Both the position numbers and the translations under genes were made by a program. The notes below the pieces were generated by a model. The model made no database searches, was not told the origin of the DNA, and was given only the letters and a program-made list of their open reading frames with translations. Shown piece by piece: positions 37,664 to 45,922 of a stretch of DNA of 64,000 nucleotides. Position 1 is the stretch's first letter. Every line of letters begins with the position of its first letter. The DNA comes from Microbacterium sp. 11MF (lineage in GTDB: Bacteria; Actinomycetota; Actinomycetes; Actinomycetales; Microbacteriaceae): positions 124,001 through 188,000 of the forward strand of contig NZ_KB911459.1 of the NCBI RefSeq assembly GCF_000383475.1, in the 5' to 3' direction.

Positions 37664-37669
37664 TAGGGT
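37664..37669 (+). promoter_or_regulatory. -10 hexamer of leaderless ABC ATPase gene (internal promoter)
   Basis: TAGGGT 6 nt before the ATG with no convincing ribosome site. An internal promoter here, after the hairpin at 37577, would let the ATPase and permeases be made independently of the lipoprotein gene. Confidence 0.45.
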
Positions 37670-37675
37670 TCTCGT

Positions 37676-39190
37676 ATGAAGCTCGAGCTCCGCGGAATCA
37701 CGAAAAGATTCGGCAGCCTCGTCGCCAACGATCACATCGACCTCGTGGTCGAGCCGGGGGAGATCCACGCTCTCCTCGGCGAGAACGGCGCCGGCAAATC
37801 CACTCTCATGAACGTCCTCTACGGCCTCTACCGCGCCGATGAGGGACAGATCCTGCTGGACGACGCCGTCCAGAACTTCCGGGGTCCCGGTGACGCGATG
37901 GCGGCCGGCATCGGCATGGTGCACCAGCACTTCATGCTCATCCCCGTGTTCACCGTCGCCGAGAACGTCATGCTCGGCCACGAGAAGACGACCGGCCTCG
38001 GCAAGCTCGACCTCGCGCAGGCCCGCGCCCATGTGCGTGCCGTCGCCGACCGGTTCGGCTTCCAGATCGACCCCGACGCCCTCGTCGGCGACCTCCCCGT
38101 CGGCGTCCAGCAGCGCGTCGAGATCATCAAGGCTCTCTCCCGCGACGCGAAGGTCCTCGTTTTCGACGAGCCGACCGCGGTCCTCACCCCCCAGGAGACG
38201 GACGAGCTCATGGGGATCATGCGACAGCTGCGCGACGAGGGGACGTCCATCGTCTTCATCACGCACAAGCTGCGCGAAGTGCGCGAGGTCGCCGACCGGA
38301 TCACGGTCGTGCGCCTCGGCAAGATCGTCGGCACCGCGTCGCCGACGGCGACCAACGCCGAGCTCGCCTCCCTCATGGTCGGTCGTGCCGTAGAGCTGAC
38401 CGTCCAGAAGGAGCCGGCCAAGCCGAGCTCCGGCGGACTCGAGGTGCGAGACCTGCGCGTCCTCACCCCCGGCGGCGCCATCGTCGTCGACGAGGTGTCG
38501 TTCGACGTCCGTCCTGGCGAGATCCTCGCCGTCGCAGGTGTGCAGGGCAACGGCCAGACGGAGCTCGTCGAGGCCATCGTCGGCCTCGCCGCCCGCACCG
38601 AGGGCTCCATCAGCCTCGACGGCACGGAGCTCGTCGGAAAGAGCGTCCGCAGCATCCTGGATGCCGGCGTGGGCTTCGTCCCCGAGGACCGCAAGGAAGA
38701 CGGGCTCGTCGGCGGCTTCTCCGTCGCCGAGAACCTCATCCTCGACCGCACCACCGACCCGGCGTTCTCGCGCGCGGGCACCATCCGCCGCGCCGAACTC
38801 GACGCGTTCGCGCGTGCCCGCATCGAGGAATACGACATCCGCACGCGGGGTCCCGAGACCCCTGCAGGCACCTTGTCCGGCGGAAACCAGCAGAAGGTCG
38901 TCATCGCTCGCGAGATGAGCCGCGACCTCAAGCTCTTCGTCGCCGCCCAGCCGACCCGCGGCGTCGACGTCGGATCCATCGAGTTCATCCACAAGCGCAT
39001 CGTCGAGACGCGCGACGCGGGGATCCCCGTGATCGTCGTGTCGACCGAGCTCGACGAGGTCACCGCACTCGCCGATCGCATCGCTGTCATGTACCGCGGG
39101 CGCGTCGTGGGCATCGTCCCCGGTGACACCCCCCGCGAAACCCTCGGCCTCATGATGGCCGGCGCAACCGACCCGGAGGTGGCTGCATGA
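37676..39190 (+). CDS. Nucleoside ABC transporter ATP-binding protein (double ATPase)
   Basis: A 504-residue protein with two ABC domains, as in RbsA/NupO-type nucleoside importers. Domain 1 has Walker A GENGAGKST near 36 and Walker B LVFDEPTA near 162; domain 2 has a degenerate Walker A GVQGNGQTE near 288 and signature LSGGNQQKV near 401. The second domain's altered Walker A is normal for this class. It starts at ATG 113 nt after the lipoprotein gene and is followed by two permeases with overlapping starts. Confidence 0.92.
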   Translation: MKLELRGITKRFGSLVANDHIDLVVEPGEIHALLGENGAGKSTLMNVLYGLYRADEGQILLDDAVQNFRGPGDAMAAGIGMVHQHFMLIPVFTVAENVMLGHEKTTGLGKLDLAQARAHVRAVADRFGFQIDPDALVGDLPVGVQQRVEIIKALSRDAKVLVFDEPTAVLTPQETDELMGIMRQLRDEGTSIVFITHKLREVREVADRITVVRLGKIVGTASPTATNAELASLMVGRAVELTVQKEPAKPSSGGLEVRDLRVLTPGGAIVVDEVSFDVRPGEILAVAGVQGNGQTELVEAIVGLAARTEGSISLDGTELVGKSVRSILDAGVGFVPEDRKEDGLVGGFSVAENLILDRTTDPAFSRAGTIRRAELDAFARARIEEYDIRTRGPETPAGTLSGGNQQKVVIAREMSRDLKLFVAAQPTRGVDVGSIEFIHKRIVETRDAGIPVIVVSTELDEVTALADRIAVMYRGRVVGIVPGDTPRETLGLMMAGATDPEVAA

Positions 39191-40497
39191 GCGGCACGAC
39201 GCCCGGCGCCGCCGACGCGGCGCATCCCGCTGCACAGCTGCCCACCGCGAGCGGCCCGCTGACGGGGGAGAAGGAGCCGGGGCAGCCTTCGCGCACCGAC
39301 GTCTTCTTCCGTGAGCTCGTGCGCGGCAGCGCCGTCACGACGATCCTCGCCTTCGTGCTCGCCATGATCGTCGGCGGCGTGCTCATCGCGGTGACCAACG
39401 AAGAGGTGCAGCGCACGAGCGGATACTTCTTCGCGCGTCCCACCGACACCCTCGTCGCGGCGTGGAACGCCATCTACACCGGGTACGAGGCCCTCTTCCG
39501 CGGCGCCGTCTTCAACCCGCGCGTCGGCGACTTCTCGGCGCAGATCCGCCCGCTGACCAACACCCTCGGGTTCGCCGCGCCGCTGATCGCCGCCGGCCTC
39601 GGCGTCGCCCTGGCGTTCCGCGTCGGCCTGTTCAACATCGGTGCGCGCGGCCAGATGCTCGTCGGTGCCCTGTTCGCAGGCTTCTTCGCGTTCAACCTCG
39701 ACCTGCCGCTGCTCGTGCACCTGCCGCTCACCCTGCTCGCCGGCATCCTGGGCGGAGCGATCTGGGGCGGTCTCGTGGGTCTGCTGAAGGCGCGCACCGG
39801 TGCGCACGAGGTGATCCTCACGATCATGCTCAACTACGTCGCGTACTACCTGCTGCTGTGGATGCTGCGCACCCCGGGTCTCCTGCAGGCAGAGGGCAGC
39901 AACCAGCCGCAGTCGCAGCCGACGCCGGCCACAGCCCAGTTCCCCGACCTGTTCGGCCCGACGTTCCCGCAGCTGGACTGGGGCTTCGTCATCGTCGTCG
40001 TCGCGACCGTGTTCGTCTGGTGGCTCATCGAGCGCTCCAGCCTCGGACTGCGGATGCGGGCCGTAGGCGAGAACCCGCACGCCGCGCGTGCGGGCGGCAT
40101 CAACGTCGAGCGCATCTACATCTACGCCATGGTCTTCGCCGGCGGCCTCGCCGGTCTCGCCGCCATGAACCAGATCCAGGGCAACGTCACGACCGGTTTC
40201 GCCGCCACCATCGACGCCGGCATCGGCTTCGACGCGATCACCGTGGCCCTCCTCGGGCGCAGCCGCGCGTGGGGGACCTTCGCGGCCGGCATCCTGTTCG
40301 GCGCCCTCAAGGCGGGGTCGTTCTCGATGCAGGCGCAGGGGATCCCGGTCGACATCGTGCTCGTCGTCCAGTCGCTCGTCGTGCTCTTCATCGCGGCGCC
40401 GCCTCTGCTGCGCGCCGTGTTCTTCCTTCCCAAGACCGAGATCGAGAAGGCGGACAAGGCGCGAGCCAAGGCCGCGAAGAAGGCGGTGGCGGCATGA
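39187..40497 (+). CDS. Nucleoside ABC transporter permease, first subunit
   Basis: A 436-residue membrane protein of the BPD_transp_2 (YufP/NupP-like) family with about ten transmembrane helices and a long soluble N-terminal arm (about 45 residues, Ala/Pro-rich). NIGARGQMLVGALFAGFF near 155 is the characteristic family segment. ATG overlaps the ATPase stop by 4 nt. It pairs with the next permease to form the nucleoside channel. Confidence 0.9.
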   Translation: MSGTTPGAADAAHPAAQLPTASGPLTGEKEPGQPSRTDVFFRELVRGSAVTTILAFVLAMIVGGVLIAVTNEEVQRTSGYFFARPTDTLVAAWNAIYTGYEALFRGAVFNPRVGDFSAQIRPLTNTLGFAAPLIAAGLGVALAFRVGLFNIGARGQMLVGALFAGFFAFNLDLPLLVHLPLTLLAGILGGAIWGGLVGLLKARTGAHEVILTIMLNYVAYYLLLWMLRTPGLLQAEGSNQPQSQPTPATAQFPDLFGPTFPQLDWGFVIVVVATVFVWWLIERSSLGLRMRAVGENPHAARAGGINVERIYIYAMVFAGGLAGLAAMNQIQGNVTTGFAATIDAGIGFDAITVALLGRSRAWGTFAAGILFGALKAGSFSMQAQGIPVDIVLVVQSLVVLFIAAPPLLRAVFFLPKTEIEKADKARAKAAKKAVAA

Positions 40498-41780
40498 GCG
40501 CTCCGGCTCCCGCACTCGAATCCGACGGCACCATCCAGCTGACCGTCGTCAAGGCGCGTCACGTCAAGGTGCCGATCGTCTTCGGCGTCGTCGTCGTGCT
40601 GATGGCGCTCCTGTTCGGCCTCGTCCCCCGCGGCGCCGTCACGACGTTCCGCCTCGGCGACGCGACCTCGTCGATCGCCGTCCCGAACATCGAGGTGCCG
40701 ACGGGCGCCACGAGCTGGGCGATGGTCGTCGTCCTCGTCCTCCTCGCGGCACTGGCGGCATGGAACGCATGGAACTACCGCCGGACGCCGCTGTGGCTGA
40801 CCTCGGTCTTCGCCGTCATTGCGGTCGTCGCCTTCATCGTGTGGGCCGCCGCCGGAGGAACCTTCCCCGTCACGAGCCTGCTCTTCGGAGCCGTGTCGCT
40901 GTCGGTCCCGCTGGTGTTCGGTGCGCTGGGCGGGGTCATCGGCGAACGCGTCGGCGTCGTCAACGTCGCCATCGAGGGTCAGTTGCTGCTGGGCGCCTTC
41001 TCGGCGGCACTCCTGTCGAGCATCACGGGCAGCCCCTTCATCGGCCTGATCGGCGCGATGGTGGGCGGCGTGCTGGTCTCCTTCGTCCTCGCGGCGTTCG
41101 CCATCAAGTACCTCGTCGACCAGGTGATCGTCGGCGTCGTCCTGAACGTCCTCGTGACCGGCCTGACAGGCTTCCTCTACGGGGCGCTGCTCGTCCCCAA
41201 CGAGGACACCCTCAACCGTCCGGAGCGCTTCGGCCGCATCGAGATCCCGTTCCTGAGCGAGATCCCGATCATCGGTCCGGTCCTGTTCAACCAGACCTTC
41301 ATCGTGTACCTCATGTACGTCGCGGTCGCCGTCGTCTCGTGGAGCCTCTACCGCACGCGCTGGGGTCTGCGCCTCCGCGCCGTCGGTGAGCACCCGCAGG
41401 CCGCCGACACCGTGGGCATCAAGGTCAACACGACGCGATTCTGGAACGTCTCGCTCGCCGGTGCGATCGCCGGCATCGGCGGCGCGTACTTCACGCTCGT
41501 GTCGGTGCCGCAGTTCGGCAAGGAGATGACCGCCGGGCTCGGCTTCATCGCTCTCGCGGCCGTCATCTTCGGCCGGTGGGACCCGATCCGCGCGACGCTC
41601 GCCGCGCTGCTGTTCGGCTTCGCGACGAACCTGCAGAACCAGCTCACCGTGCTGGACACCCCCATCCCGAGCGAATTCATGCTCATGCTGCCGTACGTCG
41701 TGACGATCCTCGCGGTCGCCGGTTTCGCCGGGCAGATCCGCGGGCCCGCGGCAGCGGGCAAGCCCTACATCAAGGGCTGA
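40494..41780 (+). CDS. Nucleoside ABC transporter permease, second subunit
   Basis: A 428-residue membrane protein with about ten transmembrane helices, related to the preceding permease (VVNVAIEGQLLLGAFSAALL near 155 parallels the NIGARGQML segment; NupQ/YufQ-like). ATG overlaps the previous stop (ATGA); the frame is open upstream only out of phase inside the other permease. Its stop is 49 nt before cdd, with a hairpin in between. Confidence 0.9.
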   Translation: MSAPAPALESDGTIQLTVVKARHVKVPIVFGVVVVLMALLFGLVPRGAVTTFRLGDATSSIAVPNIEVPTGATSWAMVVVLVLLAALAAWNAWNYRRTPLWLTSVFAVIAVVAFIVWAAAGGTFPVTSLLFGAVSLSVPLVFGALGGVIGERVGVVNVAIEGQLLLGAFSAALLSSITGSPFIGLIGAMVGGVLVSFVLAAFAIKYLVDQVIVGVVLNVLVTGLTGFLYGALLVPNEDTLNRPERFGRIEIPFLSEIPIIGPVLFNQTFIVYLMYVAVAVVSWSLYRTRWGLRLRAVGEHPQAADTVGIKVNTTRFWNVSLAGAIAGIGGAYFTLVSVPQFGKEMTAGLGFIALAAVIFGRWDPIRATLAALLFGFATNLQNQLTVLDTPIPSEFMLMLPYVVTILAVAGFAGQIRGPAAAGKPYIKG

Positions 41781-41781
41781 T

Positions 41782-41808
41782 ACGGATGCCGCGACCTGCG
41801 GCATCCGT
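41782..41808 (+). terminator. Intra-operon hairpin made of inverted GGATGCCG words
   Basis: ACGGATGCCGC and GCGGCATCCGT form a perfect 11-bp stem with a 5-nt loop directly after the second permease stop and 21 nt before cdd. No strong T tract follows. It may cause partial termination or protect the 3' end. Both arms hold the over-represented word GGATGCCG/CGGCATCC. Confidence 0.6.
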
Positions 41809-41829
41809 CGATCTACAGAGGAAGAAGTC

Positions 41830-42228
41830 GTGACCGACATCGATTGGGACGAGCTGCGCTCCGCAGCCGTCGAGGCCATGGAGAAGGCGTACGCGCCGTA
41901 CTCCCGTTACCGAGTGGGCGCCGCGGCGCTCGTGAGCGACGGGCGGATCGTGACCGGCTGCAATGTCGAGAACGCGTCCTACGGCGTTGGGCTGTGCGCG
42001 GAGTGCGGTCTCGTCGGCAACCTCCACATGACCGGCGGCGGCGAACTCGTCGCGTTCGTCTGCGTCAACAACGACGGCGAGACGATCATGCCGTGCGGCC
42101 GGTGCCGACAGCTGCTCAACGAATTCGCGATCCCCGGGATGCTGCTGGAAACCGTGTCCGGTATCCGCACCATCGACGAGGTCCTGCCCGATGCGTTCGG
42201 TCCCCGCGATCTGGAGGCCGCCCGATGA
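41830..42228 (+). CDS. cdd: Cytidine deaminase
   Basis: A 132-residue small tetrameric-type deaminase converting cytidine and deoxycytidine to uridine and deoxyuridine. The zinc site is CAE near 56-58 and PCGRC near 88-92; CNVENASYG near 44 precedes it. GTG start with GAGGAAGAAG upstream. It is followed by deoA with an ATGA overlap and belongs to the nucleoside salvage run. Confidence 0.94.
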   Translation: MTDIDWDELRSAAVEAMEKAYAPYSRYRVGAAALVSDGRIVTGCNVENASYGVGLCAECGLVGNLHMTGGGELVAFVCVNNDGETIMPCGRCRQLLNEFAIPGMLLETVSGIRTIDEVLPDAFGPRDLEAAR

Positions 42229-43517
42229 GCGCGGTCGAGGCGTTCGACGCCGTCGACGTCATCCGGACGAAGCGCGACGGCGGCGCCGTCCCCGAGGATG
42301 CGCTCCGCTGGATGATCGACGCGTACACCCGCGAGTACGTCGCCGACTCGCAGATGGCCGCGTTCGCGATGGCGGTGCTCCTCAACGGGATGAACCGCGA
42401 CGAGATCCGCGTCATGACCGATGCGATGATCGCCTCGGGGGAGCGGATGAGCTTCGGCGGGCTCGGCAAGCCGACCGTCGACAAGCACTCCACCGGCGGC
42501 GTCGGTGACAAGATCACCCTCCCGCTCGCGCCGCTCGTCGCCGCCTTCGGCGTCGCGGTGCCGCAGCTGTCGGGCCGCGGACTGGGGCACACCGGCGGCA
42601 CGCTCGACAAGCTCGAGGCCATCCCCGGCTGGCGAGCAGCCCTCAGCAACGACGAGATGATCGCGCAGATGCGGGATGTCGGCGCCGTCATCTGCGCCGC
42701 CGGCTCCGGCCTGGCACCGGCCGACAAGCGCCTCTACGCGCTCCGCGACGTCACCGGCACCGTCGAGGCGATCCCGCTCATCGCCTCGAGCATCATGTCG
42801 AAGAAGATCGCCGAGGGCACGGATTCGCTCGTCCTCGACGTGAAGTTCGGCTCCGGCGCCTTCATGCAGGACGTCGACAAGGCCCGCGAGCTCGCCCGCA
42901 CGATGGTCGCCCTCGGCACCGATTCGGGCGTCGCGACCACGGCGCTGCTCACCGACATGAACACGCCCCTCGGCCTCGCCATCGGTAACGCCAACGAGGT
43001 CCGCGAGTCCGTCGAGGTGCTCGCCGGCGGCGGACCCGCCGACGTCGTCGAGCTGACCGTCGCGCTCGCACGAGAGATGCTCGCCCTCGCCGGCCAGCCC
43101 GACGCCGACGTGGAAGCCGCCCTGAAGGACGGCCGCGCCATGGACTCGTGGCGCCGGATGATCCGCGCGCAGGACGGTGACCCGGATGCCGCAATGCCCA
43201 CCGCGCGCGAGACCCACACCGTCACGGCGACCGAGTCCGGCGTCGTCACGCGGCTCGAAGCCCTCCCGTTCGGGATCGCCGCCTGGCGCCTCGGCGCCGG
43301 ACGCGCCCGTGCACAGGACCCCGTCATCCACGCCGCCGGTATCGACCTGCACGTGAAGCCGGGCGACACGGTCACCGCCGGACAGCCGCTGTTCACACTG
43401 CTGGCCGACGATGAGAACCGCTTCGCGCGGGCCGCCGAGGCGCTCGAGGGCGCCTGGGAGATCGGTGCGGAAGCCCCGGCATCCACCCCGCTCGTCCTCG
43501 AGCGCATCACCGCCTGA
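42225..43517 (+). CDS. deoA: Thymidine phosphorylase
   Basis: A 430-residue enzyme that splits thymidine (and possibly uridine) with phosphate to the base and deoxyribose 1-phosphate. The family signature SGRGLGHTGGTLDKLEAIPG is near 109-128 and KHSTGGVGDK near 87. The chosen ATG overlaps the cdd stop; in-frame upstream codons belong to cdd in another phase. The order cdd-deoA-add is that of Mycobacterium tuberculosis (Rv3315c-Rv3314c-Rv3313c). Confidence 0.95.
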   Translation: MSAVEAFDAVDVIRTKRDGGAVPEDALRWMIDAYTREYVADSQMAAFAMAVLLNGMNRDEIRVMTDAMIASGERMSFGGLGKPTVDKHSTGGVGDKITLPLAPLVAAFGVAVPQLSGRGLGHTGGTLDKLEAIPGWRAALSNDEMIAQMRDVGAVICAAGSGLAPADKRLYALRDVTGTVEAIPLIASSIMSKKIAEGTDSLVLDVKFGSGAFMQDVDKARELARTMVALGTDSGVATTALLTDMNTPLGLAIGNANEVRESVEVLAGGGPADVVELTVALAREMLALAGQPDADVEAALKDGRAMDSWRRMIRAQDGDPDAAMPTARETHTVTATESGVVTRLEALPFGIAAWRLGAGRARAQDPVIHAAGIDLHVKPGDTVTAGQPLFTLLADDENRFARAAEALEGAWEIGAEAPASTPLVLERITA

Positions 43518-43540
43518 ACCCCTCACGACAGGACTGCACA

Positions 43541-44656
43541 ATGGCCATCGATCAGCACGGTGACGCGAACCTCGAGGGCGTCTCGATCCGCTCGCTCCCC
43601 AAGGTGTCGCTGCACGACCACCTCGACGGCGCGCTCCGGCCGCAGACGATCATCGAGCTCGCCGACGAGGCGGGCGTCGAGGTTCCCGAAGCCGCGGCCG
43701 ACGACCTCGCCGACTGGTTCGAGGACCAGTCCGATTCGGGCTCGCTCGTCGAGTACCTGAAGACGTTCGACCTGACCATCGCGGTCATGCAGACCCGTGA
43801 CGGACTGCGCCGCGTCGCGAAGGAGTTCGTCGAGGACCTCGCAGCCGACGGCGTCATCTACGGCGAGGTGCGCTGGGCGCCCGAGCAGCACCTGGGCGGC
43901 GGCCTGAGCCTCGACGAGGTCGTGGAAGCCGTGCAGGAGGGCATCGAGGAGGGCGAGGACTCGGTCGAGGGATCGGGCCGCGACATCCGTGTCGGCCAGC
44001 TCATCACCGCCATGCGTCACACCGACCGGTCGCTCGAGATCGCCGAGCTCGCCGTCCGCCACCGCGGTCGCGGCGCCGTCGGGTTCGACATCGCCGGTCC
44101 GGAGGCGGGCTTCCCGCCGTCGAACCTGCGCCCGGCGTTCGACTACCTGGCATCCGCCTTCTTCCCCGCCACGGTGCACGCCGGTGAGGCCGCGGGGCTC
44201 GATTCGATCCGCTCCGCGCTGATCGACGGGCGGGCACTGCGCCTCGGACACGGTGTGCGCATCGCCGAGGACCTCGACGTCGTCGCGGAGAAGGGCGAGG
44301 AGGTGCAGGTCCGCTTCGGCGACCTGGCGCGCTGGGTCCGCGACCGCGAGATCCCCCTCGAACTGTCGCCCTCGTCGAACCTGCAGACCGGCGCGATCGC
44401 GGCGTGGGGAACGCAGCTCGAGGATCACCCCTTCGACCTGCTGTACCAGCTCGGCTTCGCTGTCACCGTGAACGTCGACAACCGCACCATGAGCCGCACC
44501 TCGCTGACCCGCGAGCTCAAGCTCCTCGCCGACGCGTTCGAGTACACGCTCGACGACCTCGAAGCCTTCCAGCTGAACGCTGCGGCGGCGGCCTTCCTCA
44601 CGATCGAGGAGCGCGAGGAGCTCATCGAGCTCATCGGCGAGGGCTTCTCGGCCTGA
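43541..44656 (+). CDS. add: Adenosine deaminase
   Basis: A 371-residue enzyme deaminating adenosine and deoxyadenosine to inosine. Metal and catalytic residues: HDHLDGALRP near 25-34 (His25, His27), HAGEAAG near 208, and the conserved Asp in NVDNRTMS near 310. CAGGAC precedes the ATG. It ends the nucleoside salvage run; the accessory AbiEi/DUF559 and mannitol block begins about 110 nt later. Confidence 0.95.
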   Translation: MAIDQHGDANLEGVSIRSLPKVSLHDHLDGALRPQTIIELADEAGVEVPEAAADDLADWFEDQSDSGSLVEYLKTFDLTIAVMQTRDGLRRVAKEFVEDLAADGVIYGEVRWAPEQHLGGGLSLDEVVEAVQEGIEEGEDSVEGSGRDIRVGQLITAMRHTDRSLEIAELAVRHRGRGAVGFDIAGPEAGFPPSNLRPAFDYLASAFFPATVHAGEAAGLDSIRSALIDGRALRLGHGVRIAEDLDVVAEKGEEVQVRFGDLARWVRDREIPLELSPSSNLQTGAIAAWGTQLEDHPFDLLYQLGFAVTVNVDNRTMSRTSLTRELKLLADAFEYTLDDLEAFQLNAAAAAFLTIEEREELIELIGEGFSA

Positions 44657-44769
44657 CGGGGGCGTCGCCATGGACCGTCCCCGGGCTCGGTGGCGCTGTC
44701 CGCGGAGTTTTCGCACTCCGGGCGGCGATCCGGTGCCTGACGAGCGCGGCGGCCTCAGTTTCTCCTCGG

Positions 44770-45585
44770 TCAGTGCCGCTCAAGCGCGCGGCTGATCGAC
44801 AGGCGGACGTGGTCGCGGTGGTACTGGATGTCCTCCGCAAGCGGGCGGACCGTGGTGTATCCGAGCGCGGCGGCCGCGAGGTCGCGCCGCCGGTCGCGCT
44901 TCTGCGCCTCCCACCCCTCGTGGTGAGCACGGCTGTCGCATTCGATGATCAGCCATCCTTCGACGACGAAGTCGACCCGCCCGACCGTCGTGATGCTCAC
45001 CTGCGTCTCGAATCGACAACCGAGTGAGCGGAGGATCAGCCGCATCAGGGTCTCGGGACCGGACTCGGCCGACCGATCGATGAGGGTCCGAAGGCTGCGG
45101 TGCCGGTGCGGCAGCCGGCGGAAGATCTCCGCGATCGTGACCTCGTCGATGAGACCCAGACGCCATGCACTGTCGAGGGTGGCGACGGCCGCGCGCGGTT
45201 CCTGGCACCGGACGGCCGCCACGACCGCGCTGACGATATCGACCGATGTGGCGCTCACCGGCAGCGAAGCGGGTCGCCAATGCCGGACGACGTCCGGTGA
45301 GGCCGGCGGGAGACTGCTGCGGTGCGGCTCGACCTGGACGTGGAGGCGAGTCTCCGAGAGGACGTACACGCCGAGCATTCGCAGCAGCGAGACGCAATCG
45401 AGGCGGTCACCGGATCGAGCCGCTCGGATCAGATCGGGGTGAGCGTCTCCCCGGAGGTACCGGTCTCGGCGAACGCGGACGAGCCGCCCGGAGGCGACGG
45501 CACGGTCGATGTCGCGACGTCGGAGGCCGGCATCGCTGAGTTGTCGCCGTGAGAGGGCAGGGGACGGGAGCGTGTGAACGGACAT
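44770..45585 (-). CDS. AbiEi-like winged-helix plus DUF559 protein (second copy)
   Basis: A 271-residue homologue of the protein at 26968-27807, with the same winged-helix N-terminus (RRQLSDAGLRRRDIDRAVASGRLVRVRRD region, about 13-45), a linker, and the DUF559 core GRVDFVVEGWLIIECDSRAH near 210-228. The two share ESGPETLMRLILRSLG-type and ECDSR segments. It starts at an ATG with no clear ribosome site, and the frame is open upstream. No partner toxin gene is adjacent. Role unknown; anti-phage or DNA repair activities are possibilities. Confidence 0.7.
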   Translation of the reverse strand: MSVHTLPSPALSRRQLSDAGLRRRDIDRAVASGRLVRVRRDRYLRGDAHPDLIRAARSGDRLDCVSLLRMLGVYVLSETRLHVQVEPHRSSLPPASPDVVRHWRPASLPVSATSVDIVSAVVAAVRCQEPRAAVATLDSAWRLGLIDEVTIAEIFRRLPHRHRSLRTLIDRSAESGPETLMRLILRSLGCRFETQVSITTVGRVDFVVEGWLIIECDSRAHHEGWEAQKRDRRRDLAAAALGYTTVRPLAEDIQYHRDHVRLSISRALERH

Positions 45586-45682
45586 GCGCCTGAGGGTGTC
45601 CGTTTGGTGCCCGCCTTCTCCGCCCGCGCGCTGGATAGGGGAGGAGCGCGACGATCTGGTCCGCCGGGGAGGAACCGGCGTT

Positions 45683-45768
45683 GGCACTGTCCGAGGAGGT
45701 CCTTCGCCGGGCGGGGTTGCCGGCCTGCCCCTCGCGGGCCCGCCCTGCGGCACTGTCAGAGGAAATCC
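45683..45768 (+). repeat. Diverged direct repeat GGCACTGTCxGAGGAxxTCC (2 copies)
   Basis: Copies at 45683-45702 and 45749-45768 match at 17 of 20 positions and are 46 nt apart. They have no evident open frame in common. Confidence 0.5.
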
Positions 45769-45817
45769 GCCCCAGGGCGGCCTCTCAAGGGTGAGAAACC
45801 GCGGGCAGCCGCAAATT

Positions 45818-45902
45818 CTCCGCGGTTGTGGCTAGTCAGCGCGGCGGCGGAGGTTGATGGGTGCGGGCTGTGGGAGCCGGGCTCCTCCGCGGCTGTGGCC
45901 AG
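45818..45902 (+). repeat. Diverged direct repeat CTCCGCGGyTGTGGCyAG (2 copies)
   Basis: Copies at 45818-45835 and 45885-45902 match at 16 of 18 positions, 49 nt apart. Confidence 0.5.
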
Positions 45903-45922
45903 AGTGGGACTTCGACCGCGAG

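Larger units (their letters stand above)
45586..45922. other. 337-bp gene-free stretch with diverged direct repeats
   Basis: No gene is supported here between the two minus-strand genes. It contains two pairs of diverged direct repeats, a hairpin (AACCGCGG / CCGCGGTT at 45797-45827) and a short CCGCCC/GGGCGG stem near 45767. No promoter motif is clear. It may be decayed sequence at the edge of the accessory block. Confidence 0.6.

Noticed and set aside
44657..44769. Terminator after add
   Set aside because: No stable hairpin was found in this 113-nt gap; transcription end is unclear.
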